Shown here one piece after another: positions 45,841 to 57,734 of a stretch of 64,000 bases of DNA. Source of the stretch: Pestalotiopsis fici W106-1 (taxonomy: Eukaryota > Ascomycota > Sordariomycetes > Amphisphaeriales > Sporocadaceae); contig NW_006917091.1 of assembly GCF_000516985.1 (NCBI RefSeq), positions 7,107,521 to 7,171,520 of the forward strand, written 5' to 3'. Position numbers and translations under genes: made by a program. Positions within the stretch are counted from its first letter, which is position 1; every line of letters begins with the position of its first letter. The notes under the pieces are model-generated. The model worked only from the letters and a program-made list of their open reading frames with translations, made no database searches and was not told the DNA's origin.

Positions 45841-47928
45841 TTAGCCAAAGAGTGTTTGAAGCCCGGTAGAAGCCATGATATCAAGCCAGTGAGTCTTCTT
45901 GGCTTCAAGAATTTCATTGTCATACGTTTCCCAGGTGACTGCCATCAGGCTCTTTGCCACACCTATGGGTTTTGCAGGGAGAACTTGTTCGAGCTGGCAC
46001 AGTCTGTCCACCACCAATTTCCTCGCGCTTCCAATGTTCAGTGCTTCCAATGTTATACTAGGTACCTCGGTCGACTGACCGACAAATTCTGACGACGTGT
46101 GCTCTGTCATAAAGTCTGGGAGAATACTGGATGTCTCGTCGAGCGGCTCATCAATGCTGAAAGATGGTGTAGCGACGACGTCATTCCGCAAGCAGCTTCC
46201 TGCAGACAAGTACAATAATGGTTGAATGCAGCGCAGGTCAGATGTTGGTGGTATTCTGCGAAGTAGGTTCAAGAGGTGAAGCGCAAGAGGGGAAAGCCAA
46301 AGATTGTGTGGAACGATACCGTCAGGCCCGACTTGTGACGGCATCCGCCATGCAATCAAGTCTGGAAAAGTTTGGTATAGTTGAAGGAGTGATGAAAGGC
46401 GATACGCCTCGGTAGTGTCGCGTAGGTGTAGCCATCTCTCCAGACTGACAAATTCATCGAATTTGGGCTGCAACGAAAGTGGCGCAATTGCTAGCAGCGT
46501 TTCCTCCAGCATTTTTGCCTCGTTGATGGCGTGCAGTGCTTTTTGTAAACTTTTCTGTGTCATGCTATTGGGCTGTTGTCGTCTCGCGCATTCTTTTCGG
46601 CACAAGGAAATGGATTCTCCAAAGAGTGAAAGTATTTCAGGAGATACCCCCGTCCAAGGGTGTGGGCTTGTTGAAATGGGCTCCAGAACATTAAATGACA
46701 CGGGAGGAGGTGAAGACTGTGCCTTTTTGTCCCCTGCAACATGATGAAGCATTTCTTCATACTTCAGGCAACCACGAAAGAAGTCGAAGAGTCTTGGTGT
46801 GCTTGTTGTGAGCGCATCATATCTATCTTGTAAATGGCCCAGAAGCCTCCTTACTTCGCAAAGAAATTGTGTTCCCAAGCGTTGTGGATCGGCCCAGCAG
46901 AAAGAGGAACCCATACAGAACAGGGAGAGTATCACTCCATTCGTGATCGTAATGTCGAGGTCAGGCGAGCTATACACAAGAGCTAGTTCTTGGCCTATTG
47001 CTTCAACCGCCTGCAAAGACGCTGATGCCATGGTCTCTCTGAGATGAGGATGGTATTGAACCAGAGTGGCGGCTGTCATGCTTTGTAAGGAGTAGAAGAC
47101 CGACCTGGATGATGTCCAGAGTGAGGATGCCAAGCATCGAAATGGATTGCTGTCGGAATCAAAAGCAGACCAATAACAACAGACCGACTTGAACCAGTGC
47201 TGAATCAGAAACGTAGGGATATCGATCAGGCTGTCGTTTGGGTTATTTGCTTCAAATCTCTGTAGACTCGTGCATTGTTGTAAGCCGGTTTCACAAACGA
47301 CTGATGATGTTGAAGCTGCTAGAATGTTGTCAAATGTTGCATCATCTGCGGCTGGGGCGCACGGTGATACAGCTCTTCCTAGTGTATCATGCCCAGTTAT
47401 GTCTATGTCAAACAATGGTTGTGATTGATGAATCCCAATCCCCTGGATCCTTGCATAATTGACAGTTGCAGTCCACGACTCCGATTGTCCTTGCAATGGA
47501 GACTGTGACAGACCGGCATGAATATGGCCAATGTGCGGATTGGTCGCTCCAAGTAGTGAGCTTTCTATGGTAGGCGCCGTTCTGCTTGAAGAAGGGATGA
47601 TAGTTGTGCACTCTTGAGGCAGGCTCGATGCATTTTCGATGGCAGAGGATGCGACTAATGCGAGTCGTTTAAAATCCAAAGGACCGTCTTTGCCTATTCC
47701 TCTTCGCACTACATTGGGACGTTCATGCTTGGTGGACCACGAAAGGGATATTTGATAGCCAGGACAAATGCGACCTTGTTGAAGACAGTTCTGGCATTCT
47801 GGTTTGGTCTCGTCGCATCGAACCTAGACCATGACAGTCAGTTTGTTTGCCATAGGCTTCATGTGGCCACTGACCCTTTTGATTTTGCATGTTTGACAGC
47901 CTGTCCTGGATTTTCTATGTCGCTCCAT
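45841..47928 (-). CDS. Zn2Cys6 transcription factor
   Basis: Two exons (47928-47875, 47823-45841) encode 678 aa. The intron splits the zinc cluster, and the spliced N-terminus has a canonical CX2CX6CX6CX2CX6C binuclear cluster at Cys11, 14, 21, 28, 31 and 38 (TGCQTCKIKRVRCDETKPEC, then QNCLQQGRICPGYQ). The linker and middle are long and Ser/Thr-rich. The region from about 190 (IPTFLIQHWFKSVCCYWSAF) to 620 resembles the fungal-specific TF (DUF3468-type) helical domain. The donor is GTCAGT, which is acceptable. The gene lies downstream of and co-directional with an MFS transporter, so it may regulate the transporter or the genes beyond it. Confidence 0.92.
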
Positions 47929-48487
47929 ATCGATATCGAATCTGCGAAAAGCGACACATGGGAGCTGTATTAATTGATGAGAGGGCATACACTAACTTGT
48001 CAACCAAGCAGCCTCTTATCTCCTGCTCTAGGTGCCTGGTACAAGTCGACATGTGGGGGAGAACAAGGAGAGTCCTTGGCGGCAATAGACCCGTGCCCCA
48101 GAAAGGTAGCGTCGGAGAGCTGAGAGCTCCAACTGCCACACCCGCTAAGACATGTACGCAAACACCTAGGTTAGGTAGGTTAGCCATGTAATTAAATCAT
48201 GCTGTTCAGTCAGATTTCTGACAGCTCCAAGATTTGTGCTCTTAGTATTTGTTGGCCAAGGAATTATTCATTGGCGAGACGCTCCCCTAGGTAATTTCTA
48301 CCTACATACCTGTACGTTTCTAGATGATTCTCAAGTTCATGTTTTCTTTCATGCATATCACCGTTCTATCGAGATGCTTAATGATAACCACTGGTATTTG
48401 TCTTCTACTCGATCCAACGGTGTCAATCCCTTCCACCAACGGGACGAGACATGATGGACCTGCGTAGCTCATCCTATCCCCAAACGG
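47929..48487. other. Intergenic region Zn2Cys6/MFS
   Basis: A 559-bp stretch containing the regulator's promoter and the 3' flank of the transporter. A TAGGT-rich tract lies near 48167-48182. Nothing else recognised. Confidence 0.45.
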
Positions 48488-50227
48488 TCATAGGATATAT
48501 CTGAAGTCTGGGTGCGCATCTCCCGTCCTTCCTTGGTCTATCCACAACTGTCTCTCGTCATATGTCAAGCCATCCCTGATTCGGTTCTGCCGACGCTTGT
48601 AGAAGTAAAGCCCGGTGATGAGAAATACACAAACTGCGGAAACTGAGAGAGACGTAGCCTCCCCTACCAGATACCGCCCTTCCGAGGTTGTGTTCTTGAA
48701 GATCTGCCCAATGACCAGTCCGGCACAGTTTCCAATCGTCATGTTGAGGCCTATTGCCGTTGCACGTTTCACATAACCTGCATGGCTGTTCAACATCCAG
48801 ACGTAATTCAGTCCCAGCATGCACTAAACACGGTTAGCCCCTCGATCTGATATATGAGTGTTGTCTTTTGGGACTTACATAAACTCCCGGTACTATTATA
48901 AAGCACGCAAAGTACAGTACTCCTTTCAATTTCATAGGCACGCTGCACAGAATGGCATAGCCAACAATGACTGCCAGTGCTCCAGGTATCATGAAGATGG
49001 CTCGTTTTTGAACCTTGTCAGACCAGACAGATACAGCAATGTAGACGGCAACAGCCCAGAAATATACAGGGACTATCAGTAGTTGCGTCAAGACAGAGTC
49101 AAATTTGAAGGACTTGACCAGAGACGGTAAGAAGGTCGAAATGCCGAAAGACAATATGTCTCCAAGAAACTGGATGGTCGCACCCAGCCAGAGCTTCTTG
49201 TCCTTGAATGCTTTAAATACCTCCTTCTTGTCGAACGACTCGTTGAGTCTCATGTAGCGATCATGCTTGATTGTTCTTAGCCGCATTAGTGCCTTGTCTT
49301 CTTCATTCAGAAATTTTGCGTTTTCGAAAGAATCTGGCATGCCTAGCCAGAGGAGGAAGGCTATGCACACGCTCAGAATTCCCTCTACAATGAACAGCCA
49401 TCGCCTGGACCAATGTCAGTCTTGGGGAAAATCTTGGAAACTGGATCTCGTACCATCCAGCGATGCCTCGTACACCGTCAAGTTTGAGAAGCGCGTAAGC
49501 GAAGAGTCCTCCAAACCCACCACTCAGACCCACGGACAGATATAGATATGCGAAGCGCCGGGCTTGCTCCTGAGGCGTGTAGAATGTACTAGAGAAAAAA
49601 TCAATATCGTTGGCTCTTCGGTTCTTGAGCAAGTGTAGCAGGCCTACGTGAGAGTAATGGCAAGCGCCGGGTACATCCCAGCCTCGAAAAACCCAATCAG
49701 TAGGCGAGAGGCATAGAATTGAGGCACTGTCTTCATGAATCCGGTCCCCAAACAAGTCAAACTCCAACCCAACCTGGCTCTTTTGTTAGTCATGCCACCT
49801 TGGGGGAATTAATGTTGGCCCACATAAAAATCGGGAGCAATCTGCTAGGCCGTATCTTTTTCACAAGAAGTGACCCAGGTAACTCAAAGGGAACGTAGGT
49901 AACGTAAAACATCAGGACGGCATCTTGTGTAAAGTTAACCACTGATCCCAAGCATTTTCAACGACCAACCATACTTGCTAAATCCTGACTGCTCATGCCC
50001 AAATCTGGCAGCATCCCAGCAACCGCAGCGTTTCCGATGTTTGATCGATCAAGATATGCGGACAAGAAGGAGAGTGTGAGAAGTGAAGTCAGGTGCAAGT
50101 CGCATTTCCAAAGTAGTTGGCGCTCCTTTACAGGATCGATGTAAATGTTTTCATCGTCGGGTTGCGGCTTGTCACTCGGTACCGTCGATGAGTCTGTGAT
50201 GACGACATTCTTCTCAGTATCGTCCAT
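48488..50227 (-). CDS. MFS transporter, Dal5/anion:cation symporter family
   Basis: Six exons (50227-49975, 49923-49824, 49773-49648, 49588-49454, 49404-48879, 48823-48488) encode 491 aa. The Dal5-like (allantoate/pantothenate/vitamin) group is shown by LSFLSAYLDRSNIGNAAVAG in helix 1, YVTYVPFELPGSLLVKKIRP, SRLLIGFFEAGMYPALAITL and FYTPQEQARRFAYLYLSVGL. Twelve membrane helices are expected. The C-terminal DGLTYDERQLWIDQGRTGDA is also usual in this group. The first donor (GTATGG) and the GTAGGC donor of exon 3 were chosen because only they keep the frame. The substrate is a small organic anion that cannot be named. The gene is divergent from the hydrolase at 50999. Confidence 0.9.
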
Positions 50228-50998
50228 GTCTAGCAGGTGCTTTTCAGTTGACAAAAAAAAAAAAACACGGTTGTCCAGTTTGCTGGTAAGTTGGATAGTG
50301 CCTTGCCGATTGTTTCGGGGGCTGATGATGATTTTATGCATAAATACAACACTTTCTACTGGAGATGCGAGCCTGATTTGGCATAAAGAGATAAGGCTGG
50401 ACCAAGAGAGGACCAGAAGAGGCCAATCACTTCTATCGCCATTTGTGGCTTATCATACCCTCTTGAAGCGTCGATACTTGACATCTGCCGAAACCCAGTG
50501 GCTGCAGGCAAGAAGTCGACATCCCGATTGATAGATATGCATCGGATCGGAACTGGGGGAAAGGTTGCCAAGTGCAAGCCCCACTGTATAGGATAGTTGA
50601 GGAGGCAGCATGAGACGAGACGGGACCCGGACCCGAAGGCAGACTTGAGTTTGTGGCCACCCTGATAAAGCATTAGCTGGGAGACACTCATGTGAGATAT
50701 ATTGAGATGAATCTTTCCAATGAGCATTTTTGCTCCTAGGGCAGGATGTCTCAAAAAGATGGAATATATATTCAACAGTCCAGACTGGTTAATTGCCGGT
50801 GATTCCGAATGGTTTAGCCTTCCGGGATAGCCGTCCGGAATAGCCGTGATCTCCTGCGCGGTCCCATGAAGTTATAAGTTTGTACAGTATAGTAAGGTGA
50901 CCTATCTGCTCGCTACTTGGTTGAGCACGTCAACACCCAACAATCTGATTTCGGCTATCTTTATTCTTTACCATAATATCAACTCAGCTCAGCTCATT
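50228..50998. promoter_or_regulatory. Divergent intergenic region MFS/HSL-type hydrolase
   Basis: A 771-bp stretch shared by two divergent genes is a good place for common control. It holds a poly(A) run of 12 or more at about 50256-50269 and two near-identical CCGGGATAGCCGT / CCGGAATAGCCGT units at about 50821-50845, close to the hydrolase start. Confidence 0.5.
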
Positions 50999-51967
50999 AT
51001 GGCCAATTTAAGCTTCAATACCGAGTTCCTCGAGGCGACAAAGGCCTCAGCCGGAATGAGTCTGCCTGTCATGGACGATCCGAAAGCACATCGTGAAATG
51101 CATGATACTTTCATTTTGGAGAAGGTGAAAGCGATTCCGCACATACCGACAATCAAAGAAAGAAAACATGAGATCGTATCTATTGATGGTACCAAGATAG
51201 CAGTCCACCGCTTTGAGCCATCAATCGTCCATGAGCCGCTGGGGTTACAGCCGGCCGCTGTGTACGTGCATGGAGGCGGACTCATTGCTGGCTCCATTGC
51301 AACTTGCAGGCACACAATCGAGAAAATAGTTCAAGCTTCCGGTATTCAGATATTCGCTGTAGAATACCGCCTTGCACCGGAACATCCTTTCCCTGCCGCA
51401 GTGGAGGATGTGTCGGCCACGATACAATGGCTTCAGTCGAATGCTACGAGTCTACATGTTGACCCGGCAAGGATAGGTCTCTTTGGCTCGAGCGCTGGTG
51501 GTGGGATTGCAGCAGGAGCAGCACTTCTCGCACGGGACAAACCATTCGACTACCCAATCGCTAGACTCATTCTGCAGTACCCCATGCTTGATGACCGTAC
51601 TACTTTTGGGGACGACCACGCGCTTACACAATTCGTGAACTGGAACGTTCGACTCAACGATATGGGCTGGAGGGCGTATCTTGGGGGAAGAGATCGAAAC
51701 CAGAGAGACGACAAAATCCCAATTTATGCGGCTCCTGGAAGAGCCCAGAGTCTGGAGGGGTTGCCACCAACATATGTCGAAGTTGGTGGGCTTGATCTTT
51801 TTAGAGACGAAACGATAGCATTTGTTGCCAAGCTTGCTCGTGCGAACATTGATGTTGAGTTTCACTTATACCCAGGGGTAACTCATGGTTTTGAAAGCAT
51901 AGCTCCAGATATCAGGTTGTCGAAGGAATCCGATGGTAACCGTGAGAGGATACTTAAAAGTTTGTAA
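50999..51967 (+). CDS. Alpha/beta hydrolase, hormone-sensitive-lipase-like esterase
   Basis: A single exon of 322 aa starts at ATG 50999 (MANLSFNTEF). HSL-family hallmarks are complete: the oxyanion motif HGGG at 91-94, the nucleophile elbow GSSAG with Ser165, the acid Asp266 in EVGGLDLFRDE, and His296 in YPGVTHGFES. VEYRLAPEHPFPAAVED is the usual family sequence. Such enzymes cut carboxyl esters or lactones with small acyl groups. No signal peptide is present, so the protein is probably cytosolic. It heads a run of + strand genes that continues with an acyltransferase, which would make or break related esters; that link is inference. Confidence 0.94.
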   Translation: MANLSFNTEFLEATKASAGMSLPVMDDPKAHREMHDTFILEKVKAIPHIPTIKERKHEIVSIDGTKIAVHRFEPSIVHEPLGLQPAAVYVHGGGLIAGSIATCRHTIEKIVQASGIQIFAVEYRLAPEHPFPAAVEDVSATIQWLQSNATSLHVDPARIGLFGSSAGGGIAAGAALLARDKPFDYPIARLILQYPMLDDRTTFGDDHALTQFVNWNVRLNDMGWRAYLGGRDRNQRDDKIPIYAAPGRAQSLEGLPPTYVEVGGLDLFRDETIAFVAKLARANIDVEFHLYPGVTHGFESIAPDIRLSKESDGNRERILKSL

Positions 51968-52595
51968 GTACATATAGACTTGAATTAGATTTTATTCAAG
52001 GGCTTGGCATGTTGAAAACTGCACATTCTTTTTTCTTTCTTTTTCAACGGAGGTCATACTGGGTATCTCACCCTAAGAAGGTGACAATGCAGTTAGCGGA
52101 ACTCCGCGACATTGGGGCTCCAAAGTTCTAGCGGGAATTCGGGGTTTTGTACCGCAATCCTAGGCGAGAATCAGCGTCACTAGGCTCGACACAGTAACCT
52201 TCGTGTCAGTGGGCAGTCATCAATTCACACAACGTCCAACCACAACGCACGGCAATTGGTCGGTACTGCCCAGGTGTATGAACTGCGCGACTAAAGCCCC
52301 GACCTCCTCTTCGTTCGACCTCACGTCTTTGCGAGACCTTTGTTGTTCTTTAAAGTCCCTTGATCGTCGCTTTTGAGGCACGTTGCAGCACAGGAAGAGC
52401 AATCAATGAGAGCACTGACCTGCGCAAGATAGGTAATCACCTGTGAGCAATTCCTGCTCTCAAGCACAGGCATCACCAGCAACCGGTAGGGACGTTTCTT
52501 TTTGTCACCTCACTTCCATTAGATGCCGTGACGTGAAGCCAGCAAGCCGGATAGCTGTCTTTGCGACATCGCATATCAGAGTAGTTTAAAAAAAA
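51968..52595. other. Intergenic region hydrolase/acyltransferase
   Basis: A 628-bp stretch with the hydrolase 3' UTR and the promoter of the acyltransferase. No gene recognised. Confidence 0.45.
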
Positions 52596-54227
52596 ATGTA
52601 TCGCAAATCAATGGCAGAAGAGACATTTGTCCGATATGCAAGTAAGTCGCTCTATATACCAGCACTACGTACATATGTATGCATCTTTTGGACACAGGTC
52701 TTGACTAAAATTTTCGCAAAAAGGCCCAAACGAGCGGCGTACGATAATCCGAGAAAACCTGGGTTACTACAACTCAGTATCTGTCGGCGCTGTGTATGAT
52801 TTTTGCAATCAACAAATTGATCTTGGCAATCCTTGTTCATTTTACGGTGCGCTCCAAAGCTGCATCCAAGAGCATCCATCTCTGAGTGTCGTCATTAAAG
52901 CTCAAGAGACTGATCAGCCATATTGTGAGCGCGCCAACACAGCTGACCTCGAAGCTCATGTCATCATTGGCGATGAACTCAGGGTAGCCGGCCCGAATAG
53001 CTTGGATGAAACTCGAGCTCTCGAAGCGGTATTGACTTCATGCGTCGATGCGTCATGGTTACAAGAGTCGGATAAACCGCCGTGGCGCATTCTTGTATAT
53101 CCTCTGGTTTTATCGCCGACACAAAAATCACCTCGATGTTTCATTGCATTTTCATATTCGCACGGACTCGGTGATGGAATGTCAGGGATTGCTTTTCATC
53201 GCACCTTTTTGAAAGCCATGCAGCCGATGAAACATACTTCAGCAGTATCCAAAATATTCAAGATCCCGATGCAGACAACTACTCCTGCTTTCGATACGGC
53301 TGAAAGACTTCCCATCTCATGGGGTTACCTGCTGCGGCCTATACTGGCCGTAATGTTGCCGTATAGCATTGCGAATCTTTTCGGTTTTCGCGCAGCGGCC
53401 AGCACAGTCGATGAAGGCACTTGGCTTGGCCAAAGAATCTTCTTTGAGCCCGAGCATTCTTCAACCCAGATTAAACTGCTGGAAATCGACAATTCGACAC
53501 TGTGGAAAGTTCTGTCTACATGCAAAAGAAATGGCACAAAGTTTACTGGGTTACTTCATCAAGTGGTTATTCGAGCGTTAAGCAAGACTATTCCAGAGTC
53601 TGAAGCAACCAACTTCGCTGGAGTGACAGCTGTCAATATGCGAGCATCCATCGACGTGTCCCAGAACGAGATGGGTTTATATGTTACTGCACATTATGCA
53701 CAACTGCCAAGGGAGCACGGGTCGGGTGATTTGGCGGATATATCTTGGAGAGCAGCCCGATCAATGACCGAGGAGTTTGCCGAAAGTGCAGTGAACCTTA
53801 CAAATCAGCCTATAGGTCTACTCAGATATGCTCCTAGTGTAAGTTTCCAAACATCTCGAATTCAATCATCAACTATGAGAATGAACCAAGAGGCTGATAT
53901 AATTTGACTCGCAAGATCCGGAGTTATCTTACTGGAAAGCGTGGAACAAAAAGAGACAGTTCATATGAGATCAGCAACTTGACTTCTTTTCCTGAGACCA
54001 CGAGCGATATAAATTGCAAAATTACCAAAATGGTGTTCGTATCGCCTGCAGATATGGTGGGCTCGCCGCTTACGTTCAACGTCGTCAGTGTCCAAGGAGG
54101 CAGCCTGATCTGCGCTGTGACTTGGCAATCTGGTGCAATCGGAGTGCCAGAGAAGGATGAGCATCAGCTTGTTGGTAGAATTTTCGACTCCATGGTGTCA
54201 GATTTCAAAACATTGAGTTCATCTTGA
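52596..54227 (+). CDS. Acyltransferase of the AATase/condensation-domain type
   Basis: Three exons (52596-52641, 52724-53838, 53916-54227) encode 490 aa. The alcohol acetyltransferase-like (condensation fold) family is indicated by the N-terminal SPNERRTIIRENLGYYNSV, by FSYSHGLGDGMSGIAFH carrying the HxxxD active-site motif, and by GKRGTKRDSSYEISNL and VVSVQGGSLICAVTW near the C-terminus. Related enzymes move an acetyl or acyl group from CoA to an alcohol or amine; the substrate here is unknown. The first coding exon is only 46 nt. The second intron uses GTAAGT and restores the RDSSYEISN motif. No membrane anchor is seen. Confidence 0.87.
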
Positions 54228-54588
54228 GTCAGCCATGCCGTGTTCGGTATGAATCTCCCCGTGTTGTCTAGGATTGTCGATTCGTGCGCGGGGGCGTCGT
54301 GGGATCTGGACGCACATGCGAAGGAACACGACCTGATGGTGCCTCGATCATCCTGTTTACAAGGGAGAAAGTTCACATATGATGATTAGAATGCAGAGAG
54401 ATAATGCTATCTTGCTTTACTACTAAAAATGGCAGTGTTAGCCGGACCAAGCACACTTGACTGGCCTATCTGGGTACCCGTCAACTAGACCCCGCAGTGG
54501 TCGCCTCCGACTACGCAAGGTATATCTACTGCTCGGCGCGCTGACTAGAGGACTGGGGCATTTGCTTGCGGGGTCTCCAGACAAAACG
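54228..54588. other. Short intergenic region acyltransferase/DUF3445
   Basis: 361 bp between two co-directional genes; no feature recognised besides expected UTRs. Confidence 0.45.
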
Positions 54589-55886
54589 ATGGCAGCAACT
54601 GTAATCTTTTCAACGATACTTTTCGTCTTGATCCTGTTAGTATTAGCTGTCAGGTCGGGACGTACGGGCAATTTATTGAAAGTTGTAAGCCCAGGCCAGA
54701 TGACCCCATAAGCAACATTTTATTGACCATCGCACCAGCATCGTGTAACGACAACGGATGGGGGCTCAAAGAATGCAGACAAGATTACGTCTTTGCCGTC
54801 CTTTGAGTGGGAGGCCATAGAGCCTCTCAAGATTCGCAATTTCAAGCCCGTATATTTCATAACTATGGGTTAGTCGCACATATCTTCATAATCTTCCATC
54901 AATAACTCAAGGGACCAGGCATAAGGACAGCAAATCCATCTGAGCTCATCACTATTGATTGTAATTATCTTTCTCGAATCCAGATCCGACAAGAGACCTT
55001 GCGAGACCACGCCGATAGGGTACTTGGGTGCCTCCCAACAGGCGTTGCACCACTGTATGAGGTATATGAATACCTCCTGAACGACTACTTGCCGGCGCGA
55101 TACCCAAGTATGTTTACGAAAGAGGGAAAGAAGTTTCTCAACCAGGTCACAGGTGCCTCGTTGCCTTTGGAGCCGCCTTCTGACCCCCTCGAGGCGCTCA
55201 GGCTACTTGGGCAGACAATCGAGGATGATCTCTTCCTTTTGCAACAAGAAACAGAGGGACACAGATGTGTTGGAGGGATGTGTACAAGTCCATCTGGCTT
55301 TGACCCAAGTGAGAAAATTGGCAAATTGATGAAGGACATTCATGAGCCTGTCCCAGCTTACGAAAAGATCGGTCCAAGTATGGAACGGTACTTCAGTCGG
55401 GTGGAGGTGGGAAAGAATGCTGTCCGCACCAACGTAAGCCGCCTTAGGGTCTCTGTAACAAATCCAGGACAGCTGGGCTAATACGAATTCTCACTTAGTG
55501 GTCCATCACGACAAGTCCTGAACTACTTAATCTGAGTACCAATCACGTTAAAGAAGGTGACGTTGTCGAGGAGGACATAGATGTAGATATATCTCAGGTG
55601 AGAGTCGAAATTTTAACGAATAATAATGGAAATAAAATTACTAACAATAGACAAGGCAAGATTGAGAGTGGAACTCCAAACACTCAGCCGATTACCGCGC
55701 ACCAGAGCTCTACTATTCTCATTCAAAACCTATACTTATCCCCTTGCAGATATCAAGTCGGAGGGACTTGGACCACAACTCGCCGAAGCCATCGAGGGGC
55801 TGAAGACAGGCAACGCCGAGGGAATGTGGACATACAAAGGTGGAGTGCGATGGGGAAAGAGCGTATGCGAATATCTGCGGGCATGA
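54589..55886 (+). CDS. DUF3445 (haem-dependent N-demethylase-like) protein with N-terminal membrane anchor
   Basis: Five exons (54589-54684, 54739-54868, 54919-55433, 55499-55597, 55656-55886) encode 356 aa with consistent phases. Residues 4-22 (TVIFSTILFVLILLVLAV) form a single membrane anchor. The DUF3445 region starts at IRNFKPVYFITMGIRTANP and includes LGCLPTGVAPLYEVYEYLLN, the IGKLMKDIHEPVPAYEKIGP segment, VGKNAVRTNWSITTSPELLN and LQTLSRLPRTRALLFSFKTY. The family includes the bacterial haem enzyme HODM, a PAS-fold oxidative N-demethylase acting on methylated amines. A similar oxidative role is plausible, but the fungal substrate is not known. The anchor would place the enzyme on an internal membrane. 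Confidence 0.88.
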
Positions 55887-56358
55887 AGAAAATATTCAAC
55901 ACATTCGATGTTTGCAGTCTGACCGGATCATTGTGCCAGGCGCTGTACGGGGAAATTAGGGTCTGCCAGCGTCAGTCGTCAGACCAATGGAGGTTGTCTT
56001 GTGCCCCAATACATAATCAATATATTTATCGCCATATCTAGGCTAACTTACTTTCATCGTGCATATCAAAACATATTTCATTCAATAAAGAATTATTTAT
56101 GGACTAGCGACTGGTTACTGTTCTGTGCTTGAGATGGGCCGGCACAAAGGACCACCTTGAGCGGTCGCAACAAAGCAATCGACCGTTTGCAGCAAGTCAG
56201 TTGAGACATGGTTTGGCAAAGATATTCATATTGAAGTCGAAACCATTCAGCCAGACTGACAGAAATAGAATGAATAAGTCGCATTGCTGTTGACTGTGTA
56301 GGCGCAAACTTCAGCACGTGTTTTCCATAGACTCATCGATTTGGACCATTGCTGACCA
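55887..56358. other. Intergenic region DUF3445/Ulp1-like
   Basis: 472 bp with no recognisable gene; the expected 3' UTR and promoter of the two + strand neighbours. Confidence 0.45.
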
Positions 56359-57734
56359 ATGTCGCCGAAAGAGAATAAAGCCCCAAGAGCCAAGGCTGAT
56401 ACAGCCGGCACGGTAGAAAACATCAGACTCGTACGTACAGGAGGTAAGTGGCCCTTAGAACAGGACAATATCCTGCCTGAGCTACATTATGTTTGGGTCT
56501 TGGTACTTTCACCGGTACTTGAGCACCACCTGACCCATCTCTCAATTGTAACTAACTTGAACCACCTCAGTGCTATGTAACGGCGAGCTTGCAACTTACA
56601 GCAAAGCCAAATCGCACAATCCAAGAAACAATGCGCCAAACCTTTTACCAAATGACATTGACGAAGTCTCCGATGCGCTTTTTGGCCTCAACGATTTACA
56701 GTTACGACGTCACGCACCAGTCCATCCGCTCAGCTTAGCCTATGTTCTTCAGTCTTTGCTTCATGCTGCCCCAGAGTCTGTCCAAGCCAAAGTCATCATA
56801 CCAGGTCCGACGCTCTCTGACGAGCTTTTTGGTAACACAAGCCAAGAGGATTTTGAAATACACATCTCGAAGAAGTCTAGGACTGCTGGCTCGCAAAAGG
56901 CGAAGGACTTTTGGGAAAGTGTTCGACAAAAGGAGTTTATCTTCTGGCCCGTGCAGAGTGATGCGGGTGTTTGGTCTACGCTGGTTTTGCACCTCTGTAT
57001 CTCAGACGAGGGCATTGATTATGACACGGTCACCGACTTTGCCGTGGTCGATGCGTCTCGTTCTGCAGAGGGACAAGAACGCGTCTCCCGTGTGGCCTCT
57101 CGCGTGGGACAGTTGTTCGGCTGCGGAGATGTGAACTGGCGTTCTGCCAGACAACATGAAATATGGGTGCCTCCACAGCTCGAGGACTGGGAGGCAGGTA
57201 TACGATGCTTCGAACTCATTCGTCAGCTACTGTGCCGTGTTACGGACGGATTTTGTAACGACCGAGCATTTGACTGGGATCGAGACTTTGGCCCGCCGAC
57301 CAGCGGATGGCTTAATGTGGACTTCATCCGCCACGAGATGATAGGCATGGCCCAGGAACGATGTAACACAATTCTCAACTATTCATGCCGATACGCTCTT
57401 GAGCCTATCTTGGAGATACGTCTCGAAGAAGATATAAATCTTCCGCCGGGCTGTCTGGCTCCTATAGATGATGTCAAGCATGCTTAGTGAGTATTCTCAA
57501 TCCCGTGGTGCCGGGAGAATGCCAGCTGACTCCAATAGTATCCCGGGTACGGAAGTTGCTGTTACATATGACGATCAGAATCCCGAAAATGACAGCGAAG
57601 ACAATGAAATGCTCTCAGAGGAAATGTCTTTGAATCGCGCCGACACGAACAGCGCAAGACAGCCAGCCGAGGCGGCCGAGTTATCTCCTAGTGTGGAGGA
57701 ATCACAAGCAAAGCGCATCAAGATGGATCAATAA
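56359..57734 (+). CDS. Ulp1-like protein lacking catalytic residues
   Basis: Three exons (56359-56443, 56571-57486, 57539-57734) encode 398 aa; the last intron (GTGAGT...CTGAC...TAG) removes an apparent stop at 57485-57487. Residues about 145-255 resemble the C48 (Ulp1/SENP) cysteine-protease fold: WSTLVLHLCI, VTDFAVVDASRS (Asp189), then VPPQLEDWEAGIRCFELI at 228-245. In active relatives this last block reads like VPQQxNxxDCGxxxC, so the catalytic Cys is replaced by Ala237 and the usual His before the first strand is Val/Trp. The C-terminus is acidic and Ser-rich, ending KRIKMDQ, a possible nuclear signal. Similarity is faint and judged by eye, so the family could be wrong. Confidence 0.65.
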
